DNA of 20,431 nt from JAJPHT01 sp035526585 (GTDB lineage: Archaea > Thermoplasmatota > SW-10-69-26 > JACQPN01 > JAJPHT01), in contig DATLCC010000040.1 of NCBI GenBank assembly GCA_035526585.1, positions 1 to 20,431 of the forward strand, written 5' to 3'. Below are positions 6,179 through 13,143 of this stretch, piece after piece. Below the pieces are notes generated by a model. That model had not been told where the DNA came from. It made no database searches and saw only the letters and a list, made by a program, of their open reading frames with translations. The first letter of the stretch is position 1; each line of letters opens with the position of its first letter. The translations under genes were made by a program, and so were the position numbers.

Positions 6179-7798
6179 TCACGGGCCCGTCCCGCGGTCG
6201 CTGAGCGCGCGGAAGCACGCGGGCACGGGAGGCTTCGCCGGCGCCCCGCACGAGACAAGGAACACGTCCTCGTCGCCGCGGTGCACGGTGGGAAGCGTCA
6301 GCGTCCCTGAGGCGAGCGTGAGCGTCGCGCCGGACGCGTCGTCCTCGTACCAGTCGCCCGCGTCCTTTGTGGCGAGCACGAGGCGCAGCGGGCTGCCCAC
6401 CGCCACCTCGTGGTCCGTGGGGTAGAGATGGAGCGTCACGTCGACGGGCTTCCCTGGCGACAGGGGGCGCGGCTCATCGAGCCCGCCCGCGAAGAGCAGG
6501 TCGAACGCCCCTTGCGACACGAGGGCGTCCCCATCGTACAGGCGCGCGATCACGCGCCCGAGCGGCCGGTCGCTCGCGACGCGCAGCCGCAGCTCGGGCG
6601 CGCCGGAGACGTGCAGCCCTTCGGGCGCGTCGAGGGGGATCGCGGCGTCGGACGCGAGCCCGAAGGACGCGGCCCCCAGCGCGAACGCGCGCGGCGTGGC
6701 GTCCGGAGGCGGCCAGGCGCTCTCGTGCCGCCAGCGCCCGAGCTGGTCCTGCACGTCGATGGCGGGCTCGGAGTCGATGCCGTTGGGGATCCCCTTGAGC
6801 TCGTGGTCGAGCCAGCGGTGGATCGTGAGATACATGTCGTCGCGCCCGGCGCCGCGCGCCGTCGGATACGCGTGGGGCCACGCGCCCAGCCAGGCCTTTT
6901 TCAGCGTCGGCACGGCGTCGAACCACGCGCCGAAGTTGTCGGGCTTGACGTTCGCGTCGAGGAACCCTTGCATGTAGAAGACGCTCGCGCGCACGTTCGT
7001 CCCATGGGCCCGGAGGTCGCGCGCGGCGAAGTATTCCGTGTACGCTCCCGTGGGCGGGTCGCCCAGGTGGTTCTCGGCGACGCACGGCGGCGAGGCGACG
7101 ACGCGCTCCGTCCAGCCGGGATATCGTTCCTGGTTCGTGCCAGGGGGCGCGAGCGATCCCGATTCGTACTCGAGCTGCACGTCGCGCCAGCCGACGCCGT
7201 ACCGGACGCCGTCCTGGAGGACGCCGCCGTACGCGTGCGTCAGGGGCGCCGCCGGGACGATCGTGACGAGATGCGGCGGCGCGGCGCTCGCGGCGAGGAC
7301 CTGGGAGATCGCGTCGTAGCTCATGCCCACCATGCCGACCTTGCCGTCGCTCCACGGCTGCGCCGCCACCGCTTCCACCATCGCCGCGGCGCCTTCCCGC
7401 TCGACGGGGCCCATGTCGTCCCAGCAACCCGAGCTGCCGCCCGCGCCGGGCAGGTCGCCGTAGACGACGGCGTAGCCGCGCGGCACGAGGCGCGTGACGA
7501 GGAAGTCGTACGGGAGGAAGCCCAGCGGCGCGCCGCTCGTGCCCGCGCCCCAGTAGGGGGAGAGCACGAGGATGGCCGGGAACCGGGACGGCGCGCCGGG
7601 CGCGAGGGGGCCATCGGGGAGATACACGTCCGCGTGCAGCCGCTCGCCGTGCGCAAGGATCAGGTCCTCCTCGTGGAAGAGGGCGCCCTCGAAGAGGCGC
7701 GGCGCGAACCCCTCCGCATCCACCTCCGCGCCCGGCACGAGCGACGCGCAGCCGGCCACGAGCGATGCCGCGACAAGGAGGGCGGCGGCGGCGCGCAC
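6179..7798 (-). CDS. CocE/S15-family serine hydrolase, predicted lipoprotein (copy 2)
   Basis: A 539-residue paralogue of the downstream hydrolase. GTG 7798 is the preferred start: it opens a signal peptide ending LVAGC (lipidated Cys17) and lies about 27 nt after a CTTATC box. The frame runs open to 8062, but that would include 88 low-complexity Arg-rich residues and overlap the next gene. Catalytic residues: Ser160 in GMSYDA, Asp281 in GFLDANVKPD, His309 in GAWPHAYP. The shared segment HELKGIPNGIDSEP (SELKGIDNGITSRP in copy 1) and the C-terminal beta-sandwich domain confirm the duplication. The nucleophile context differs (GMSYDA against AKSYDG), so substrates may differ. Each copy has its own promoter, so they need not be co-regulated. 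Confidence 0.88.
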   Translation of the reverse strand: MRAAAALLVAASLVAGCASLVPGAEVDAEGFAPRLFEGALFHEEDLILAHGERLHADVYLPDGPLAPGAPSRFPAILVLSPYWGAGTSGAPLGFLPYDFLVTRLVPRGYAVVYGDLPGAGGSSGCWDDMGPVEREGAAAMVEAVAAQPWSDGKVGMVGMSYDAISQVLAASAAPPHLVTIVPAAPLTHAYGGVLQDGVRYGVGWRDVQLEYESGSLAPPGTNQERYPGWTERVVASPPCVAENHLGDPPTGAYTEYFAARDLRAHGTNVRASVFYMQGFLDANVKPDNFGAWFDAVPTLKKAWLGAWPHAYPTARGAGRDDMYLTIHRWLDHELKGIPNGIDSEPAIDVQDQLGRWRHESAWPPPDATPRAFALGAASFGLASDAAIPLDAPEGLHVSGAPELRLRVASDRPLGRVIARLYDGDALVSQGAFDLLFAGGLDEPRPLSPGKPVDVTLHLYPTDHEVAVGSPLRLVLATKDAGDWYEDDASGATLTLASGTLTLPTVHRGDEDVFLVSCGAPAKPPVPACFRALSDRGTGP

Positions 7799-8003
7799 GT
7801 GGAGGGCGCCCTGCGCGGGGTCGATAAGCGTTGTCGCGCATCCGGCGGAACGGCGAGCGCGCGGGCGACCCCAAGGACTCGTGCTTGCACGACGGAAGCC
7901 GGCGAGCCCGAAGGTGCGCGTAGCCGCGAGCGGCGGCCCGAGCGTCGTCTTTCCTCCCGTCCCTCGCGGGTGCGTTCCACGCCGCGCGTCACGAACGTGT
8001 CGA
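7799..8003. promoter_or_regulatory. Intergenic region with the TATA box of hydrolase copy 2
   Basis: CTTATC on the minus strand (7828-7823, within CGCTTATCGA) is centred about 27 nt before GTG 7798. The rest of the 205-bp gap down to the LeuD-type stop at 8004 shows no gene, clear hairpin or repeat. Confidence 0.6.
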
Positions 8004-8528
8004 CTATTGCGCGAGCTTGCCGCGCTGGCGCAGCTTCTCGCGCGTGACCTCGACCAGGCCACCGGCGCGCAGGATCGACATCGCCTTGTCCGAGAGCGGC
8101 ACGGCCTCGTAGGTCTCGTTGCGCGTCTTGTTGTGGATGCGGCCCGTGGTCAGGTCGACGTCGAGCACGTCGCCCTCGTGGACCTTCTTGCTGATATCAG
8201 CCACCTCGAGGATCGGAAGGCCGACGTTGATCGCGTTGCGGTAGAAGATGCGCGCGAAGCTCTCGGCGAGGACGACGGGCATCCCCGCGCCCTTCACGGC
8301 GAGCGGCGCGTGCTCGCGGGAGCTTCCGCAACCGAAGTTGCGGCCCGCGACCAAGACGTCGCCTTTGGCGACGTGCTTGGCGAAGTCCTCGCGCCCGGGC
8401 GCGCCCGCGAGGATCACCTTGCCGAGCTCCTCGGCCGTGATCATCGTGAGGTACTTCCCCGGCGTGATCTGGTCCGTGTCGATGTTGTCCCCGAAGACCC
8501 AGGCCTTGCCGGAGAAGCGCGTCTCCAT
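8004..8528 (-). CDS. leuD: 3-isopropylmalate dehydratase-type small subunit (LeuD/HacB family)
   Basis: A 174-residue small subunit of an archaeal-type aconitase-superfamily hydro-lyase, which pairs with a separate [4Fe-4S] large subunit to isomerise isopropylmalate, citramalate or homocitrate-type acids. Diagnostic segments: GDNIDTDQITPGKY (residues 13-26), GRNFGCGSSREHAP (62-75) and ESFARIFYRNAINVGLP. Length equals the archaeal family (about 165-170). The loop after the DTD motif, known to set substrate specificity in Methanocaldococcus paralogues (YLVY in LeuD, YLRT in HacB), reads YLTM here, so the substrate is uncertain. ATG 8528 follows a CTATAT box centred about 27 nt upstream. The large subunit is not beside it, and no other leucine-pathway gene is in the window. 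Confidence 0.9.
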   Translation of the reverse strand: METRFSGKAWVFGDNIDTDQITPGKYLTMITAEELGKVILAGAPGREDFAKHVAKGDVLVAGRNFGCGSSREHAPLAVKGAGMPVVLAESFARIFYRNAINVGLPILEVADISKKVHEGDVLDVDLTTGRIHNKTRNETYEAVPLSDKAMSILRAGGLVEVTREKLRQRGKLAQ

Positions 8529-8552
8529 GCCCGCGGCGACGCATGGCCGCCG

Positions 8553-8558
8553 ATATAG
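8553..8558 (-). promoter_or_regulatory. TATA box of the leuD-type gene
   Basis: CTATAT on the minus strand (within GCCTATATCG) is centred about 27 nt before ATG 8528. It sits just past the stop of the frameshifted lipoprotein gene, so leuD has its own promoter. Confidence 0.65.
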
Positions 8559-8561
8559 GCC

Positions 8562-9086
8562 TTACCGTGGCGCGAGCATGAAGCTCCCTTCGAGGTGGAA
8601 CGGCTGCTCGGCCGGGGTTGCGCCGCCGCCGGCGACGAGCGCGCCCACCTGCTGGCCTTGGAGCGCGAGCACGAGCGTCTCGCCCTCCGCGGGCGCGAAG
8701 TCGCCGCTCTCCAGCGCGAGCGGGGAGACCCCCCTGCGCGTTCGCGATCATGCGCGGCTCGTCGGACTCGACGTACGCGTAGAACGCGAGAGACTCCGAC
8801 GCGGCGGACGCGGCGTCCCACGTCGCCACGAGCGAGAAGGCGGTGGGCGTGCCGTCGAGCGCGGGCTCGATCATGGCGCGCGGCTCGGCGCCCGGCGGCG
8901 CGGTCGCGCACGTCACGACGCCGCATGCGCGCGCGTAGGGGGGATGGCGCCGTCCTCGGCGTATGAGGACGCGAGCGCGGCCGCCGTGTCGGTCGCGGGC
9001 GGCGTCGGCGCGACGCCGGCTGTGTCGACGGCGGATGCGCAGCCCGAGAGGAGGGCTGCGAGGGCGAGCGCGACGGGCAGGCGCAT
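8562..9086 (-). pseudogene. Lipoprotein gene interrupted by two compensating frameshifts
   Basis: ATG 9086 opens a good lipoprotein signal peptide (MRLPVALALAALLSGC, Cys16). After about 50 codons the frame hits a stop, but coding continues one frame away from a run of six G (8938-8943, plus strand) as PYARACGVVTCATAPP. It then returns to the first frame at a run of six C (8729-8734), continuing VSPLALESGDFAPAEGETLV to LAPR and TAA 8562. One base added in the first run and one removed from the second would restore a single frame of about 174 residues. Codon use is coding-like in all three parts. Two indels in homopolymers point to sequencing error first and recent decay second. No family recognised. 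Confidence 0.7.
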
Positions 9087-9178
9087 GCCTTGCGCGCGGT
9101 CTGGCGCTCCTTGACATCTCCGTCCTTATCGATACGGTGGCGGCAAGCGCCATCCTGCCCGCCGTTCCCCCCGTGCAT

Positions 9179-9292
9179 ATGCTGCGCGACTCCGCCGAAG
9201 GCGAATACGAAGGGCGCGAGGTGCGCGGCCTCGACGGGCCGAAGCTGCCGCGCCGGTTCCGCGAGATGGTCGACGCCGACGAGGACGCCTAG
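9179..9292 (+). CDS. Possible small charged protein (37 residues)
   Basis: ATG 9179 to TAG 9292 encodes a hydrophilic, acidic peptide (ends REMVDADEDA) with third-position GC bias like its neighbours. A GTG two codons upstream (9173) is an alternative start. The box CTTATCGATA (9125-9134) is about 45-50 nt upstream and is near-palindromic, so it may serve this ORF and the divergent lipoprotein. No homologue recognised. Plausible, but short enough to be chance. Confidence 0.35.
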   Translation: MLRDSAEGEYEGREVRGLDGPKLPRRFREMVDADEDA

Positions 9293-9480
9293 AACCGGCG
9301 TCGCGCGCGAAGCGCGTGCGTGTCCACGCTGAGATGGGGATATGTCCGCAGAAGCTCCCTCCGCGGAGGCCTCCTCGAACGCGCGGGACATCGCGTCATC
9401 GCGGGGACTTGCCGTCCGCCTCGATCGCGTCGAGCACGTCCTTCGCGAACGCGGAAGCTGATCGGCTTCGTCTCGGCCAT
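9289..9480 (-). pseudogene. Remnant of a small antitoxin-like (ribbon-helix-helix) gene
   Basis: ATG 9480 reads MAETKPISFRV, a start typical of archaeal VapB-like ribbon-helix-helix proteins, then becomes Arg-rich nonsense. In the next frame the following bases read AKDVLDAIEADGKSPR before a stop at 9396, which is what such a protein would continue with. A third frame then reads DDAMSRAFEEASAEG. This pattern fits a decayed RHH gene carrying two indels. Just upstream (9481-9513) is a cluster of CTGAC/GTCAG half-sites of the kind antitoxins bind. No toxin gene is adjacent. The family call is tentative. Confidence 0.35.
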
Positions 9481-9514
9481 GCTGTCAGCAGCATACTGAC
9501 GCTTGGCTGACGAT

Positions 9515-10483
9515 TCAGATCGTGACCGTCCCGCCAAGCGGCGGCACCTGCAGCTTCGCGCTGTCGAGCCCGCGCTCCTTCCACCAGGCCTGGAGCACGC
9601 GCGGCGGCTCGTCCACCGTCTCGTCCGCGAGCCGGAACGCGCCCCAGTGGATGGGCAGCATTGCACGCGCGCGGGTGTCCTCGAACGCGCGCCCTGCCTC
9701 CGGCGGGTCGACGTGCACGGGCGCCATGAACCATCGGGGCGTGTACGCGCCGATGGGGATCATCGCGAGGTCGATGCGGGGGAACGCGTCGCCGATCATG
9801 CGGAACCCGTCCCAGTAGCCCGAGTCGCCCGCGAAGTACGCGACGTGTCCTTCGCTCCCTTCGACGACGAAGCCGCCCCAGAGGGTGCGGTCGCGGTCGA
9901 ACGCCGTGCGCGCGCTGAAGTGCTGCGCGGGCACGAACGTCACCTTGTGCCGGCCCAGGGGCGCGGCGTCCCACCACCCCAGCTGCGTGACGCGGCGGAA
10001 GCCCCGCGCGGCGAACCACGGCCCGACGTTCGTGCCGCAGAAGACGGGCGTCTCGCGCGGGATGCGCTGCATCGTCGGCGCGTCCAGATGGTCGTAGTGG
10101 TTGTGTGATATCAGCACGGCATCGATGCGCGGCAGCGCGCTCCATGCGACGCCGGGCGGCGTGTAGCGCGGGTAGACGAGGCCGCTCACGAGGCGGTGGC
10201 TCCACACGGGATCGCACAGGAGCGTGAGCCCGTCGATCTGCAGCACGATGCTGCTGTGGCCGATCCAGGTGGCCGCGATGCCCGCCGAGGGCGCTGGGGC
10301 CAGGGCGGGGGTGGAGGGCGAGCGCGGGATGTCGACCGTCTTCGGATGCGGAGGGCGGTTCTTGCGCCACTCGCGCATGTCGCGCCACGTCGGCGTTTCC
10401 CCCATCGCGCCATGCGGCGCGGGAGGGCGCACGATGGGCAACGGGTTCACGAACCGGCCTTTCTCGATGCGAGGTTGGATCAA
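9515..10483 (-). CDS. MBL-fold hydrolase, NAPE-PLD/UlaG-like
   Basis: A 322-residue metal-dependent hydrolase of the metallo-beta-lactamase fold. Metal ligands are visible: H127-N-H129-Y-D131-H132 in ISHNHYDHLD, His188 in PAQHFS, Asp220 in FAGDSGYWDG and His279 in LPIHWGAF. The N-terminal GRFVNPLP segment, the PAQHFSART stretch and the IPIGAYTPRWFM motif resemble N-acyl-phosphatidylethanolamine phospholipase D-like enzymes, which act on phospholipids, but many relatives have unknown substrates. No signal peptide, so cytoplasmic. The start is TTG 10483; the family-typical GRF.NP segment begins at residue 9, so later starts would remove conserved sequence. It has a 123-bp gap to the two-gene signalling unit upstream. 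Confidence 0.85.
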   Translation of the reverse strand: MIQPRIEKGRFVNPLPIVRPPAPHGAMGETPTWRDMREWRKNRPPHPKTVDIPRSPSTPALAPAPSAGIAATWIGHSSIVLQIDGLTLLCDPVWSHRLVSGLVYPRYTPPGVAWSALPRIDAVLISHNHYDHLDAPTMQRIPRETPVFCGTNVGPWFAARGFRRVTQLGWWDAAPLGRHKVTFVPAQHFSARTAFDRDRTLWGGFVVEGSEGHVAYFAGDSGYWDGFRMIGDAFPRIDLAMIPIGAYTPRWFMAPVHVDPPEAGRAFEDTRARAMLPIHWGAFRLADETVDEPPRVLQAWWKERGLDSAKLQVPPLGGTVTI

Positions 10484-10606
10484 CGGGCGCCGATGCCGCG
10501 GCTCGGGGCATGAAGGTTGTCTGGAGCTCGCGCCCGGTCTCGGCGACGCACCGATGGACGCGAAGAAGACCCTCGCGTTCGCGTGAGCGAAGGCGAAACG
10601 AAGCCG

Positions 10607-10984
10607 CTACGGCTTCCAGCGCGTCACTTCGTACGACTTGCACCGGCGGCAGGATCCCATCTTGCCCGCGGCCTTGCGGTGGACGAACGTGTAGCCGCAC
10701 GACTTGCACATGAGCACGTCGCCGGGCTGGTACGTCTCGATGACGCCGCTGCGGACGTTGCGCAGGATCTCGCCGGCGCGCTCCAGCTCCTTGAGGAGCG
10801 ATTCGATCATGGGCGCGTTCGGGCCGGCCTTCTCGCGCAGGAGGAGGATCTCACCGTAGGAGCGGGCGGCGGCGATGCCGTTCGTCGCGTCGTGGAGCGC
10901 GCTCTCGAGCACCTGCATCTGCGGCGTCGGGGTCGGAGGCACGGGCGGTACGCCGCTCGCGCGGGGGAGGGGCGAGGAGCTCAT
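10607..10984 (-). CDS. H-box (DHp-like) protein fused to a zinc ribbon
   Basis: A 125-residue soluble protein. Residues 1-22 are a Ser/Pro/Thr-rich linker. Residues 23-80 look like the two-helix dimerisation and phosphotransfer (DHp) domain of a histidine kinase: LESALHDATNGIAAARSYGE matches the H-box pattern HDxxN-x-x-x-x-x-x-GY-x-E-x-L with phosphoacceptor candidate His31. A second amphipathic helix is IESLLKELERAGEILRNVR. There is no ATPase domain. Residues 93-115 form a zinc ribbon, C93-KS-C96-GYTF and C112-RR-C115-KS. ATG 10984 overlaps the response regulator stop (ATGA), so the two are translationally coupled. I infer a phosphotransfer or response-regulator partner with a nucleic-acid- or protein-binding tail. 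The sequence signature is clear; the function is inference. Confidence 0.8.
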   Translation of the reverse strand: MSSSPLPRASGVPPVPPTPTPQMQVLESALHDATNGIAAARSYGEILLLREKAGPNAPMIESLLKELERAGEILRNVRSGVIETYQPGDVLMCKSCGYTFVHRKAAGKMGSCRRCKSYEVTRWKP

Positions 10985-11352
10985 GCGACGCTTCCGGGGG
11001 ACATCGCGACCTGGATCGCTTCCACGATCTCGGTCGGCTTGAAGGGCTTTTCCAGGACGCCGGCGGCGCCCACGCGCTGCTGGATCTCGTCCAGGTCCAT
11101 GCTGGCCGAGAAGAGGAGGATCGGGAGGCGGGCGAGGGCCGGCTCCGAGCGGATCATGCCGACGAGCTTGTCCAGGTCGAGCCCGGGCATGCGGACGTCC
11201 TGAAGGAGGAGGTCGGGCTTCTCCTTGCGGAGGGTGGCGAGGACCTGCGCCTGGTCGGCGCACGTCACCACGTCGAAGCCCATGTCCACGAGGAGGAGCT
11301 GGGTGCTTCGCAGGATGCTGGGCTCATCGTCAACGACGAGGATCTTGGTCAC
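10981..11352 (-). CDS. Receiver-only response regulator
   Basis: A 123-residue single-domain CheY-like protein. It has the acidic pair Asp8-Asp9 in ILVVDDEPS, phosphoacceptor Asp52 in LLQDVRMPG, the switch Ser82 in LLFSAS and Lys102 in LEKPFKP, followed by the last helix and a short tail. There is no output domain. I chose GTG 11352: a Shine-Dalgarno GGAGGA sits 6 nt upstream, and the product then starts directly at the first beta strand. An in-frame ATG at 11379 would add nine residues across that ribosome-binding site. Its stop overlaps the start of the H-box/zinc-ribbon protein by 4 nt, so the pair is likely a dedicated phosphorelay module. The kinase that feeds it is not in the window. 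Confidence 0.93.
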   Translation of the reverse strand: MTKILVVDDEPSILRSTQLLLVDMGFDVVTCADQAQVLATLRKEKPDLLLQDVRMPGLDLDKLVGMIRSEPALARLPILLFSASMDLDEIQQRVGAAGVLEKPFKPTEIVEAIQVAMSPGSVA

Positions 11353-11358
11353 AATGGC

Positions 11359-11364
11359 TCCTCC
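11359..11364 (-). promoter_or_regulatory. Ribosome binding site of the response regulator
   Basis: GGAGGA on the minus strand lies 6 nt before GTG 11352 and decides that start over ATG 11379. It is one of the few strong Shine-Dalgarno sites in the window, where most first genes look leaderless. Confidence 0.7.
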
Positions 11365-11411
11365 GGGAGACGGATGCATCGACGAAGGTGAAGGTGGACA
11401 TGGTTCTTTCG

Positions 11412-11592
11412 CCTCGCCAGCCTCCCCCTGGCGAGGAGAGAGCCGGCCTGAGGGCCGGCGACAGGGGCAAGCGGGCTAGGGCGTCGGCCAGCGCCACCCG
11501 ATGCTCTCTCGGGATGGGGGTCGGGGGAGGGATGGGCGAAGGATGCCGTAGCGGTGCGTCCTTCGCCGACCCCGTCCCCCAACCCCATCCCG
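11412..11592. repeat. Three inverted repeats in a 265-bp gene-free spacer
   Basis: Between the aldehyde dehydrogenase stop (11618) and the response regulator start (11352) are three inverted repeats in a row. The first is CCTCGCCAG/CTGGCGAGG (9-bp perfect stem, 7-nt loop, 11412-11436). The second is GCCGGCC/GGCCGGC (7-bp stem, 4-nt loop, 11442-11459). The third is a long G-run/C-run repeat with 33-nt arms (11510-11542 and 11560-11592, about 26 of 33 positions complementary) around a 17-nt loop. The long one starts 26 nt after the dehydrogenase stop and could shape its 3' end. I see no gene and no clear TATA box here. Confidence 0.65.
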
Positions 11593-11617
11593 AAGGCCGC
11601 AGGAATGCGGGGAGAAC

Positions 11618-13117
11618 TCACCAGTGGTACGGGTCGTCGAGAGGGGGCAGCGACATGACGATCGTCTGCACGCGCGTCATCTCTTCGAGGCTGGCGTTGA
11701 TCCCTTCTCGCCCCATGCCCGAGCGCTTGTTGCCGCCGAACGGGAAGTGGCCCACGCCGTGCGCGGGGTAGCCGTTGATGGTCACGGCGCCATCCTCGAG
11801 TCGCTTCGCGACGCCCCACGCGCGGTTCACGTCGTTCGTGAAGACGGCGCTGTCGAGGCCGTACTCGCTGCGGTTCGCGATCTCCAGCATCTCCTCGACG
11901 CCGCCTTCGACACGGATGATCGGAAGGATCGGAGCGAACTGCTCCTCCCATGCGACGCGCATGTCGAGCGTCACGCCGTCGAGGACGGTGGGCTCGAGGT
12001 AGTTGTCGCGCGCCCCGCCGCCCGTGAGGAGCTTCGCGCCCTTCGTGCGCGCGTCGTCGATGAGGCCGAGCGCGAACTTCACCGCGGCGGGCTTGATGAG
12101 CGGGCCGATCGCGGTCTTCTCGTCGCGCGTGTCGCCCATCGGGTACTTCGCGACCTCCTTGAGGAGCTTCTCGACGAACGCGTCGGCGACCTTCGCGTCC
12201 ACGAGCACGCGCGCGACCGCGTCGCAGCGCTGCCCCTGGAAGCGCAGCCCGCCGCGCGCCACCTCGCGCGCCGCGAGGTCCAGGTTCGCGTCGTCGAGGA
12301 CGAGGGCGGCGCCCTTGCCGCCAAGCTCGAGCGCGAGGTGCTTCATCCCGGCCTTCTGCGCGATGCGCTCGCCGATCGCGGTGGAGCCCGTGAACGAGAT
12401 CATGTCGACCTTCGTGCTCTCGGCGATCGTGTCGCCGATCTCGCGTCCCCGGCCCGTGACGATGTTGAGCGCGCCCGCAGGGAGCCCGGCCTCCTCCATC
12501 GCCTTCGCGAAGAAGAGCATCGAGAGGGGTGTTTCCGTGGAGGGCTTCACGACCACCGTGTTGCCTGCGACCAGGGCAGGGACGACCTTCGCGGCGGCGA
12601 TGAAGAGCGGATAGTTGAACGGGGTGATCGCCGCGACGACGCCGCGCGGCTGGCGGCGCACGATCGCGAACTTCGCCTTCGTGTCCTCGACCCAGTCGCC
12701 GGGGATGAACTCGCCGTGCATCGTGCGCGCCTCCTGCGACGTGAGCGCGAGGCGCTCGATCGTGGCCTTCACCTCGCCCTTGGCGACGTTGATCGGCTTG
12801 CCGCTCTCGGCGACGACGAGGTCGACGAGGAGCGAGCGGTTCGCCTCGAGGATGTGCTTCGCGCGCTCCATGATCTCGATGCGCGCGATCGCGGGGATGT
12901 CGCGGATCTTGCGGCGCGCGCCGTGCGCGGCGTCGATCGCCTTCAGCACGTCCGCCTTCGTGAGCGAGGGGACCTGGCCGACGAGCGCGCCGGTCGCGGG
13001 GTCCGTGACGTCGATCCACTGGCCGTCCGAGGATTCGACCCACTGGCCGTCGATGAAGGCGCGGTACTTGCGGACGCCATCCGACGTCGGAGGCTCCAAC
13101 TTGAGTTGCATGGCCAT
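11618..13117 (-). CDS. Aldehyde dehydrogenase, GapN-like (non-phosphorylating GAPDH type)
   Basis: A 499-residue NAD(P)-dependent aldehyde dehydrogenase. Residues seen: oxyanion Asn168 in ITPFNYP, cofactor Lys191 in VVVKPSTETP, the FTGST turn (242-246), general base Glu264 in LALELGGKG, and nucleophile Cys298 in GQRCDAVARV. The C-terminal NGYPAHGVGHFPFGGNKRSG and GQRCDAV resemble archaeal and bacterial GapN, which oxidises glyceraldehyde 3-phosphate directly to 3-phosphoglycerate in modified glycolysis. Lactaldehyde or succinate-semialdehyde dehydrogenases are alternatives. ATG 13117 was chosen because a CATATG box is centred about 29 nt upstream. The frame is open far beyond, through the oxidase genes on the other strand, but this is a GC-bias artefact. 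A second ATG two codons in is possible. Confidence 0.85.
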   Translation of the reverse strand: MAMQLKLEPPTSDGVRKYRAFIDGQWVESSDGQWIDVTDPATGALVGQVPSLTKADVLKAIDAAHGARRKIRDIPAIARIEIMERAKHILEANRSLLVDLVVAESGKPINVAKGEVKATIERLALTSQEARTMHGEFIPGDWVEDTKAKFAIVRRQPRGVVAAITPFNYPLFIAAAKVVPALVAGNTVVVKPSTETPLSMLFFAKAMEEAGLPAGALNIVTGRGREIGDTIAESTKVDMISFTGSTAIGERIAQKAGMKHLALELGGKGAALVLDDANLDLAAREVARGGLRFQGQRCDAVARVLVDAKVADAFVEKLLKEVAKYPMGDTRDEKTAIGPLIKPAAVKFALGLIDDARTKGAKLLTGGGARDNYLEPTVLDGVTLDMRVAWEEQFAPILPIIRVEGGVEEMLEIANRSEYGLDSAVFTNDVNRAWGVAKRLEDGAVTINGYPAHGVGHFPFGGNKRSGMGREGINASLEEMTRVQTIVMSLPPLDDPYHW

Positions 13118-13143
13118 GACAGGACCGCTGGGGCTTGTCAATC

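Noticed and set aside
6022..6258. 78-residue minus-strand ORF between the hydrolases
   Set aside because: It overlaps the hydrolase copy 2 C-terminus and its promoter-side sequence, has no signal or motif, and the gap is better explained by promoter plus the small plus-strand ORF.
4023..8047. Long plus-strand frames (up to 800 residues) opposite the two hydrolases
   Set aside because: Arg/Ala/Val-rich translations with no motif; they mirror genuine genes with triads, signal peptides and promoters on the minus strand.
8441..9391. Minus-strand ORFs of about 316-318 residues over the leuD/lipoprotein region
   Set aside because: They stitch together out-of-frame parts of leuD and the frameshifted lipoprotein; only the middle section of one carries real coding sequence.
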